From Nocardia albiluteola (GTDB lineage: Bacteria > Actinomycetota > Actinomycetes > Mycobacteriales > Mycobacteriaceae), in contig NZ_JAHKNI010000013.1 of assembly GCF_018860155.1 (NCBI RefSeq), positions 223,179 through 287,178 on the forward strand: a stretch of 64,000 nucleotides of DNA, written 5' to 3'. Position numbers and translations under genes: made by a program. The notes under the pieces were generated by a model. It did not search any database. It worked only from the letters and a program-made list of their open reading frames with translations, and was not told the origin of the DNA. This document shows positions 42,980 to 49,554 of the stretch, piece after piece; position 1 is the first letter of the stretch; each line of letters opens with the position of its first letter.

Positions 42980-43074
42980 TCACCGGGTACGCCCAGATGT
43001 CTTGTGGGCCCCCAACCGGCGGCCCGCACTTCAGATCTCGCGGCTCTTACTGGTGCGCTGAATCGAGAGGCGGG
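42980..43074. repeat. Left copy of a 95-bp imperfect direct repeat
   Basis: Matches 51947-52043 in the same orientation. Shared blocks in order are an 18-base core (TCACCGGGTACGCCCAGA), then a diverged middle of about 25 bases, then CCCGCAC, CAGATCTCGC, ACTGGTGCGCTGA and GAGAGGCGGG. The right end of this copy overlaps the last codons of the polysaccharide deacetylase gene. Together the two copies bracket a 9-kb accessory block. Confidence 0.65.
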
Positions 43075-43904
43075 AGAGTGACGTCGTTCAGGGTGACCAT
43101 CGACAGGTTGCGCTGCTTGATGATGTCGGTCATCTGGCTGTAGCACTGCATGACCGCGGGGTGGTTGGCGTGGCCGATGACGATCGCCTGCGGATTGAAG
43201 TACTGGCCCGCCATCTTGACCAGGTATTCCGGCGTGATGATCGAGGAATCCGACAGCGAGCCGTACCACATCGTCGGCACCGTGTAGCCCTGGTCGGCCG
43301 CGACGCGGTCGACCAGGGCGTCGTGATAGCCATAGGGCGGGCGGTAGAACGGCGTGCCGTCCACGCCGAAGGTGTTGCGCAGGAACGTCTTCGTGCGGCT
43401 CAGCTGATCGGCGACCCCCGCAGCGGACAGCCGCGTCAGTGCCGGGTGGTTCCACGTGTGGTTGCCCAGCTGGATCTGCCCGGAATCGACCAGGGGGCGC
43501 AACGCATCCCGGTGCGTCGTCCAGGACGGATAGGCCGCCGTGACGAAGAAGGTGAAGCGGGCGCCGGTGTCCTGGGCGAATTTGATGTACGCGCCCACGA
43601 CGTCGGCATCGGCGCCGTCGTCGACGGTCAGTGCCAGATTGGTACCCGTGCCCGGCAGCTTGGTGATGGTGCCCGGCGCCAGGCGCGTCTTCGGCCCCGG
43701 CGGCGGGGGCGGGAGCAGCGTGGCCGCCTGCGGAAGCGGGGGCGATTGCCGTAGGTTCGGCGGCGGCGCCGGAACCCCGCGCGGAAAACGAGTGGACGGG
43801 TCCGGAAGGGGGTCGGCGTCGGCGGCACCGCCGCCGGTCAGGGCGGCCACGGTGCCCGCGGCGAGCAGCGTCAGCCACGTCCGCCTGCGCATTATCGGAG
43901 TCAT
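43047..43904 (-). CDS. Secreted polysaccharide deacetylase (NodB domain)
   Basis: 285 aa. The N-terminus MRRRTWLTLLAAGTVAALTGG is a signal peptide with a basic n-region containing three Arg. A Pro-rich linker (about 35-80) precedes a NodB domain: TVDDGADADV with D95/D96 (motif 1), GNHTWNHP with H149/H153 (motif 2), and RPPYGYHD (motif 3). The metal triad of the family is intact. It probably removes acetyl groups from a cell-wall or exopolysaccharide sugar outside the membrane. Its last codons overlap a 95-bp repeat that recurs at 51947. It lies at the left edge of the repeat-bounded accessory block. Confidence 0.88.
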   Translation of the reverse strand: MTPIMRRRTWLTLLAAGTVAALTGGGAADADPLPDPSTRFPRGVPAPPPNLRQSPPLPQAATLLPPPPPGPKTRLAPGTITKLPGTGTNLALTVDDGADADVVGAYIKFAQDTGARFTFFVTAAYPSWTTHRDALRPLVDSGQIQLGNHTWNHPALTRLSAAGVADQLSRTKTFLRNTFGVDGTPFYRPPYGYHDALVDRVAADQGYTVPTMWYGSLSDSSIITPEYLVKMAGQYFNPQAIVIGHANHPAVMQCYSQMTDIIKQRNLSMVTLNDVTLPPLDSAHQ

Positions 43905-44063
43905 GCTGTGGTGCTACTAACTGTGCAGGAAGGTCACTCGGGAACCCCTGCACCGTACCTTGCACGTGCGCCCGGCCGCAGCGCGTGCCGCCAAGTCTGC
44001 CCCGACTCGCCGGGCGGATGGGCACCCGGCGCGAAAACGTCCTTGCGGCAGGTATTTCGGACC

Positions 44064-44765
44064 TCAGCGTGCGATCGGCCGCAGCACGATCTCGGTCGGG
44101 TGGGCGTCGCGCGGGGTCTCGACGGCGGTGCGCACTGCCCGCGCGACCGTCTCGGGGGTGAGAAATTCCCCGGGCCGGTACTCCCGGCCCTCTCCTTCGA
44201 CGATGTCGCGCTGCATATCGGTGTCGATGCGCCCGGGATGCACGGAGGTCACCCGCAGGTCCGGCTCCTCGAGACGCAGTGCGTCGGCGAAGGCCCGCAG
44301 GCCGAACTTGCTCGCGGCGTAGACTCCCCACCCCGCGTTCGCACGCAACCCGGCCCCCGAATTGATCAGCACCACATGTCCTTTGGCGGCGCGCAGCGCG
44401 GGCAGCAGCAGTCTGGTCAGCTCCGCGACCGCGATCAGGTTCGCCTCCAAGGTATTTCGCCACTGCTGCACCGAAGACTCTGCGATGTGGCCTAATTCGG
44501 CCACGCCCGCGTTGTGCACCAGCACGTCGAGCCGTCCGATCGGCGCCGCCGCGCGGGCGAGCGCGTCGTAGTCGGTCAGCTCGACGGGCCAGGGCCGCGC
44601 GCCTGGTAGCTGCGCCAGCACGCCGGCGAGCGAGTCGGCGGTGCGGGCGCCCAGCAGCAGTCCGTGCGTGGGCGCCAGTTCGCGGGCGATCGCCGCCCCG
44701 AGCCCGCGGCTCGCACCGGTGATCAGGGCTGTCGGTGTAGTCGTCGTGGTGGCGGGCGCAGTCAT
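44064..44765 (-). CDS. Short-chain dehydrogenase/reductase
   Basis: 233 aa, classical SDR. The TGxxxGxG motif is TGASRGLG (16-23), NAG lies in VLVHNAGVAE, and the catalytic set is S136 with Y149 and K153 in YAASK. NAD(P)H oxidoreductase, substrate unknown. ATG at 44765 is chosen over the frame start at 44792. The adjacent acceptor genes point the same way (prenyltransferase-like and flavoprotein genes upstream), 60 bases away, so the SDR may act with them in one pathway, though this is a guess. Confidence 0.82.
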   Translation of the reverse strand: MTAPATTTTTPTALITGASRGLGAAIARELAPTHGLLLGARTADSLAGVLAQLPGARPWPVELTDYDALARAAAPIGRLDVLVHNAGVAELGHIAESSVQQWRNTLEANLIAVAELTRLLLPALRAAKGHVVLINSGAGLRANAGWGVYAASKFGLRAFADALRLEEPDLRVTSVHPGRIDTDMQRDIVEGEGREYRPGEFLTPETVARAVRTAVETPRDAHPTEIVLRPIAR

Positions 44766-44825
44766 GGGCCCACGATAAACAACCCGTCTCAACCGGCTAC
44801 CGCCGACGACCGGCCATTCCGAGTG

Positions 44826-45830
44826 CTACTCGGTACTCCAGGTGGGTGCGCCGTAGACCTTGAGTTTGTCGATGCCCTGATCGGCGGAGAACCCTATTCC
44901 GACGTATGAGTACTGCAGTGTCGCCCCGCACGACTCCGCTGCCTGGGCAAGGGCATCGACGGCCTGGGTGGTCCCGTGGTGCCGGGACGCGAGTTCGCGT
45001 ACAAGCCCGGTCAGGTCGTTTTGCGCTGCACCCACGTCGAGTCCGAAGGCAGGGGCGCCGGAACCGCGTGCACACGAGACGAAGAAGTCGTATCGGTGGA
45101 GCTCGGCCGCGTCGGCGCCACACCGAACGAGCTCCGATAACACTTCCCAAGCCGGATCGCCGAAGTAGCGGACCAGCTTCATCGGCACGGCGACATCGTT
45201 GGACCGGGCCCTCAGGTAGAGCTTGTGGATCACTTCGCCGTGCGCGTCCACCTCGATCGTGGCAAAAGCAGGCCTGATGAGCTTCTCCTCGGCGGCTACA
45301 GACGCGAATTCTGTGAAGCCAGGCCATGTAGAGCACAACCGGTGCAGTGCCCCTGGCACTCTCAAGCCGCAATACATCTTGAGACGGGCCGCATGACGCG
45401 GCGTCGCGGCGTCATGCGCTACTCCTATCCATGTGGCGATGCGCGGCGGAACTTTCGTGGGATCGGGATACAACGTCGCGACGAATGACCGAAACAAGTC
45501 GACGACGGTCTCATCTCCCTTCGGCAACCATCTGACAAGATCCCGGATCGCGGCGAGTTGAGCGTCGGCGCGAGAGCTGATCTCCATGTTCTGCGTCGCG
45601 GTCTCGGTGGTATAGCGCAGGACAGGCATGAGCTTGCCGCGACCACCGGTCACACTGGCTTCGAACGGAGTACCGGACAAGGTCAGAAGGCTGGCTCGGT
45701 CTCCATCCGGCCGTTGTGCATCCAACTGCCCGCCGCAGGCCCGTTCCATCATGGCGCGGACGGTCGCTGGGTCACAACACAGCTCCAGCCGCTCAGCGAG
45801 GTCGACCAGGAATTCTCCGGCTGCCCCCAT
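44826..45830 (-). CDS. DMATS-like aromatic prenyltransferase (ABBA fold), tentative
   Basis: 334 aa. The sequence fits the PT-barrel of tryptophan dimethylallyltransferase-type enzymes: GTPFEAS with E57 (the general base position), LRYTTE with R72, and three K-x-Y pairs, KMY (151-153), KLY (203-205) and KVY (324-326). Such Lys/Tyr pairs surround the prenyl diphosphate in this family. The protein is shorter than most bacterial indole prenyltransferases (roughly 370-400 aa). It would attach a dimethylallyl group to an indole or other aromatic. ATG at 45830 has GGAG about nine bases upstream and follows the flavoprotein stop by 21 bases, so they share a transcript. Confirmation needs a fold search. 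Confidence 0.55.
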   Translation of the reverse strand: MGAAGEFLVDLAERLELCCDPATVRAMMERACGGQLDAQRPDGDRASLLTLSGTPFEASVTGGRGKLMPVLRYTTETATQNMEISSRADAQLAAIRDLVRWLPKGDETVVDLFRSFVATLYPDPTKVPPRIATWIGVAHDAATPRHAARLKMYCGLRVPGALHRLCSTWPGFTEFASVAAEEKLIRPAFATIEVDAHGEVIHKLYLRARSNDVAVPMKLVRYFGDPAWEVLSELVRCGADAAELHRYDFFVSCARGSGAPAFGLDVGAAQNDLTGLVRELASRHHGTTQAVDALAQAAESCGATLQYSYVGIGFSADQGIDKLKVYGAPTWSTE

Positions 45831-45851
45831 ATCGACAATCTCCGATCCCCG

Positions 45852-47039
45852 TCAGGTAGGCAGAGCGGCCCGCACGAGCGGGAGGTGGGCGTTGACGTTT
45901 TCCAATCGGTGCTCGGCACGCAGCTGCGCAAGCCGATCCAGGTTGTTTCCGTACAGCCGCTCGGCCAACGCGCGGTCCAGGTTGTTGACGCCGTACAGAT
46001 ATGGACGCCCACCCAGCTCGCAACAGCGCTCCAACAGGTCGCGAAACACGCGCCGGGTGGCGGCTGTGGCGGTCGAATCGCGGCGGACCGAGGTGTAGAC
46101 GCCCAGCCCGATCGAGGTGGGGGCGCTGCCGATCGGGGTGAATGCGAACGAGGTTGTGTCGGGCGGACGGCGCACGATCAGGATGTACAACATCGTGCGA
46201 ATACCGTTCTGCGGAGCGCGGCACCGTAGTGCCTCCACGGCCGCGAGCATCGGCGCGAGCTGCCCGGCAGGCACGATGTAATCGGTCCAAAGACGCACGT
46301 GATCAGCGGACGGGACAACCGGCCGTGCGGTGTCAGGGTGGTTCTCGAACGGCAGATCGGGCACGATCGCGCAGTTCTCGTCGCCGCATCGCAGCGGACC
46401 GTTGCCGCGCCAACCTGTGGTGGAGAAGAGTTCGCCGCGGCGCATGGACGCGCAGTAGATGTCCACGTCGTCACGCTGTGCGATCCGTTCGGAGTGCTCG
46501 ACGAGTTCAGTTGGTGTGGCATGGTATCGACGGTGCACGTGTGTGTCGCGGCAGTACGGCACGGTGCGCAGCACCGCCCGCTCGATCAGCCCGACCATGC
46601 CGAGCCCACCGAGTGCGAACCGGAACAGCTCCGGATGGTCGGTGCGCGAGCACCAGCGACTGATTCCCGTCCCGTCGATCAGCTGGATCCGTTCCACGTG
46701 GTCGACCTGCATGCCACACCGCACCGAGTTGATCCCGATGCCGCCGACGGACAGGGTGCCACCCACCGATGCATGCAGGTAGTCGGTGAGTACAGGGGTG
46801 GCTCTGCCCTGGCGGTTCAGGTATCGCTCCAGGCCGTACCAGCTGATTCCGGCAGGCACCTCGATCAGGCCGTCGCCGAGCTCGCGTATTTGCACGACCG
46901 CCGTATCCGGCGCGTAGGTGACGAGCAGTTCACCGTCGGTGACGGTCTGTCCGTCACAGGAATGGCCCGCACCGCGCAATGTCATCGGCCGACCGGAACC
47001 GAGCAGTGCGGAGGGAAATGCGGAGGGCATTCGATGCAC
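45852..47039 (-). CDS. Cytokinin-dehydrogenase-like FAD oxidoreductase, N-terminus damaged or non-canonical
   Basis: 395 aa from GTG at 47039. FAD-binding PCMH domain: LRGAGHSCDGQ with H26 (usual flavin-linking His), VPAGISWYGLERYL and LTDYLHASVGGTLSVGGIG, the last two being hallmark phrases of cytokinin oxidase. The C-terminal half is the substrate domain. Coding continues upstream of GTG: IDEFATDFGGLWHAVPRA is in frame before residue 1 and matches the family N-terminus, but there is no ATG, GTG or TTG there. An ATC at 47093 follows GAGG by six bases. Either ATC starts translation or the original start is lost. It may oxidise a prenylated amine or indole made by the neighbouring prenyltransferase-like enzyme. 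Confidence 0.7.
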   Translation of the reverse strand: MHRMPSAFPSALLGSGRPMTLRGAGHSCDGQTVTDGELLVTYAPDTAVVQIRELGDGLIEVPAGISWYGLERYLNRQGRATPVLTDYLHASVGGTLSVGGIGINSVRCGMQVDHVERIQLIDGTGISRWCSRTDHPELFRFALGGLGMVGLIERAVLRTVPYCRDTHVHRRYHATPTELVEHSERIAQRDDVDIYCASMRRGELFSTTGWRGNGPLRCGDENCAIVPDLPFENHPDTARPVVPSADHVRLWTDYIVPAGQLAPMLAAVEALRCRAPQNGIRTMLYILIVRRPPDTTSFAFTPIGSAPTSIGLGVYTSVRRDSTATAATRRVFRDLLERCCELGGRPYLYGVNNLDRALAERLYGNNLDRLAQLRAEHRLENVNAHLPLVRAALPT

Positions 47040-47213
47040 GGCCCGAGGGACCGCGTGCCATAGACCGCCGAAGTCGGTGGCGAACTCGTCGATGGTGGAC
47101 CTCGCGGGGGACTCTAGGGTCTCGCCGTCGGGAGACCGGCTTGAACTCGAGTATTATTCCTTCCCAATACCGGGAACTGCATGTGGCGAACCCTGGCGCA
47201 TCCTGGAAGATCT

Positions 47214-47597
47214 ATGAGAGAACTCCACCCGGACGTGCTCGCCGGACTGAGCCTCGCGCGCGAGCTGCGTTACCGCATCGCCGACATGCGTGAACGTGCG
47301 GACGCGATCGTGGCGCGTCGCCCGTCTCCGAGCGGACTGGTCATTCCTGAAGTCGACATGAGGGGGCAGCTGCGGGACCTGTATCTGGCGCCGGGTACCT
47401 GCGCCCGGTTCGACAATCAGCAATTGGCCGCCGAGATCGTGGCTGCCATTGCCGAGAGTACCGAGGATGCGCGGCGGCAATACCACATCGCCATGAACGA
47501 CCCTGAAAACCTGCCTCGTCCGTTGTCGGAGGCCATGCGGGAATGGCGCTCCCGATCGGATGGCCGGCCCCCCAATTTTGGGAGGCCGGAAGAATGA
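47214..47597 (+). CDS. YbaB/EbfC-like protein of a type VII secretion substrate cassette
   Basis: 127 aa. An N-terminal helical stretch (LAGLSLARELRYRIADM) precedes a YbaB-like core: a strand with VIPEVDMRGQLRDLYLAPGT, a short turn and FDNQQLAAEIVAAIAES forming the helix. YbaB-like proteins bind DNA or act as chaperones, and relatives are often linked to ESX/T7SS loci in actinobacteria. ATG at 47214 follows CTGGAAGATCT. The stop is overlapped by a strong hairpin and followed by an 18-bp tandem repeat. It is the first gene of a set with an EspC-like protein and a large repeat-bearing protein. Confidence 0.6.
   Translation: MRELHPDVLAGLSLARELRYRIADMRERADAIVARRPSPSGLVIPEVDMRGQLRDLYLAPGTCARFDNQQLAAEIVAAIAESTEDARRQYHIAMNDPENLPRPLSEAMREWRSRSDGRPPNFGRPEE
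47564..47589 (+). promoter_or_regulatory. Strong hairpin at the end of the YbaB-like gene
   Basis: CCGGCC at 47564-47569 pairs with GGCCGG at 47584-47589, and the stem continues inward as CCCCAA/TTGGGA with one mismatch, closing near an AATT loop. It lies in the last 12 codons of the YbaB-like gene and about 60 bases before the EspC-like start. It is too far inside coding sequence for an ordinary terminator, so it may attenuate transcription or protect the RNA. Confidence 0.35.
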
Positions 47598-47649
47598 ATC
47601 CGAGTTGGCTGATGAATCCGAGTTAGCTGGCGGGAGGAATCAGACAAGC

Positions 47650-49554
47650 ATGCCCGAACGATTGGTTGCCGACCCGAATGAGCTGCGCCGGATCGCCGCG
47701 CAGCACGGAGTGGCAGCGAAAAAACTCCGAGAGTGGGGTCAAATCCCGAAAGCTTGGCTCGAGGAATTCCCCGATACCTATGGTTCGATCGCCGATCCGA
47801 TGCATGGGGCGCTGGTGGACTACTACAACAAGCGCCACGATCTCGCCGAACAAACCGCAACCAATCATGACCGGGCTCAGGACCAATTGCTCGCCTCGGC
47901 AACGGCACTCGAAGGCCAGGATGAGGCTGGTGGGTATCAGGTCGCTCAGGCGGGCGATTTCGGACACGGAGCCCCGTCAGGCGGTCCTACCCCCGGCGTA
48001 CCGTCAGGCGGTCCTACCCCCGGCGTACCGTCAGGCGGTCCTACCCCCGGCGTACCGTCAGGCGGTCCTACCCCCGGCGTACCGATGGCCCCGCCGCTGC
48101 ACGCCGGGCCGGATACACCGATGGCGAACAGCCCTCAGCCGGTGCAGCCTCCTGTAACCGGACTTCCCACTGCGGGTGCATCGGACGGGACGGCACGCTC
48201 CGAGCAGGTACCCCAGTTGCCGGCGACATCCGCGATTCCACGAACCGACGACATCTTGCCGGCCGGAGCCATTACACCGATCGGAGTCACGGTGCCCTCG
48301 GCCGGTGGTTCGGGTCTGGTCGGCGGAATGTCCGCACCACTGGCGACGGACGCGTATTCCGCTCCGGTTGCGGTTGCTCCGGTTGCCCCTATGGGGGCGA
48401 GCGCTGCCGCCCGGAGACCCATATCACTGGCGGTGGGCCCGTTCGCGGCGGCGGTCCATCCGACGCGGGACAGGCGAGCGCTACCGTCGTTCGTGGTAGG
48501 TGAGCGGGTTGAAGACGACCTGGCGCTTGCCCGCACCCTGCTCGCCGCGATTCTCGCCGCCGTGCGTGATTCGGCGCGCGGTGTGGAATGGGCGGTGGCG
48601 GTGGGGCGAGCCGCTGACGGACCCATCGTTATGCTGACCTCCACCGAGGGACCTGGCTGGCTGCCTCCCGGACTGTTCCTCCCCTTGGAGGTCGTCCTCC
48701 CGTGGCAGTGGTTCGCCCCCCGTGCTGCGGACCTGGAGGCGATCGCGGCATTGGAAGGAACCGCAGACCCGGCCCGAATGCTCGCCGAGTTCGGCTCCCT
48801 GGTGGCCCGCCGCAAAAATGTCTGGATCAGCGCCTTGGTGTCGTCTGCGGCAATCCCCGACGGCGTGCGCGCAGCGCTGCGTGGCGATACCGCCGTCGAG
48901 GAATGGGTCTCTCCCGCCGAGTCCGCCGTCGATTTCACCGCGCCCGGTCCCGGCCTGGTCGACCGGCTCGCGTTGGCCGGTTCGAGCGTGTCGCTGCACC
49001 AAGCAGCGACGGTGCCCGAAACGGAAATTCGAGCCAAATGCCTCGAGTTGGCGCGGGCCGCGGATGCGCGGGTCCGCGCCGCGGTCTCCGGCGTCGACGG
49101 GGAGACCGTAATCCGCCGTGCCAGGCGACAGCAGATCCTCCATGCGCTGCACGCCGGTTTGCCCGTACCGGTGAACTGGTGGGACCAGATGCGCGCCGCC
49201 GATGACATGACGGGGTCGGCGCTGTGGTCGCGGCGGGTGGACGTGTCCTTCGTTCCGGTCGGCAGAGTTCGCCCGGGTACAGCCACGGAAGCCTTGCGCG
49301 GCATGGTTTTCGAACGCCGTGCCGACGAACTGCTGCTCTTGCTCGCCGCGGGGGAACCCGACCGGCAGACTCTGCGCGATGTGCTCTACGCATACGGCCA
49401 GATAGCAGAGCACCCGATGTTGCCTGAGGCAGCGCGGGTAGTTCATGGCGTCAGCGTCGGGTCCAGCCACCTCGGCGGGGTTCCCCCGGCCATCGCCGAG
49501 TCGCTGAACGGTCCGGCGGGTTCCGAGGGTTCCAGCGAGCGGAGGAGAGGCTGA
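47650..49554 (+). CDS. EspC-like N-terminal, large Pro-rich ESX-associated protein
   Basis: 634 aa. Residues 1-100 resemble the EspC-type T7SS substrate domain (LVADPNELRRIAAQHGVAAKKL, then W and a helical hairpin). Residues about 109-144 are four exact nine-residue repeats (PSGGPTPGV). The rest of the first half is Pro/Ala/Gly-rich. The C-terminal half (about 270-630) has helical and beta segments (EWAVAVGRAADGPIVMLTS, GWLPPGLFLPLEV) that recall the DUF5631/DUF5632-type domains of EspK-like proteins. ATG at 47650 is used; the open frame to 47560 is a spacer with an 18-bp repeat. Secretion through an ESX system is inferred; none of the ESX core genes is in the window. Confidence 0.6.
   Translation: MPERLVADPNELRRIAAQHGVAAKKLREWGQIPKAWLEEFPDTYGSIADPMHGALVDYYNKRHDLAEQTATNHDRAQDQLLASATALEGQDEAGGYQVAQAGDFGHGAPSGGPTPGVPSGGPTPGVPSGGPTPGVPSGGPTPGVPMAPPLHAGPDTPMANSPQPVQPPVTGLPTAGASDGTARSEQVPQLPATSAIPRTDDILPAGAITPIGVTVPSAGGSGLVGGMSAPLATDAYSAPVAVAPVAPMGASAAARRPISLAVGPFAAAVHPTRDRRALPSFVVGERVEDDLALARTLLAAILAAVRDSARGVEWAVAVGRAADGPIVMLTSTEGPGWLPPGLFLPLEVVLPWQWFAPRAADLEAIAALEGTADPARMLAEFGSLVARRKNVWISALVSSAAIPDGVRAALRGDTAVEEWVSPAESAVDFTAPGPGLVDRLALAGSSVSLHQAATVPETEIRAKCLELARAADARVRAAVSGVDGETVIRRARRQQILHALHAGLPVPVNWWDQMRAADDMTGSALWSRRVDVSFVPVGRVRPGTATEALRGMVFERRADELLLLLAAGEPDRQTLRDVLYAYGQIAEHPMLPEAARVVHGVSVGSSHLGGVPPAIAESLNGPAGSEGSSERRRG
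47974..48081 (+). repeat. Four exact 27-bp tandem repeats in the EspC-like gene
   Basis: Units start at 47974, 48001, 48028 and 48055 and each encodes a nine-residue phrase (PSGGPTPGV). The copies are identical at DNA level, so the tract is recent and likely to vary in number between strains. Confidence 0.9.

Noticed and set aside
42424..44463. Minus-strand frame of 679 codons ending in the GNAT gene
   Set aside because: Only the last 147 codons carry GNAT features; the rest overlaps the deacetylase and SDR genes in another frame.
47974..48081. 27-bp repeats as a possible CRISPR array
   Set aside because: The copies are contiguous with no spacers and lie in frame in a gene, so this is a coding tandem repeat.
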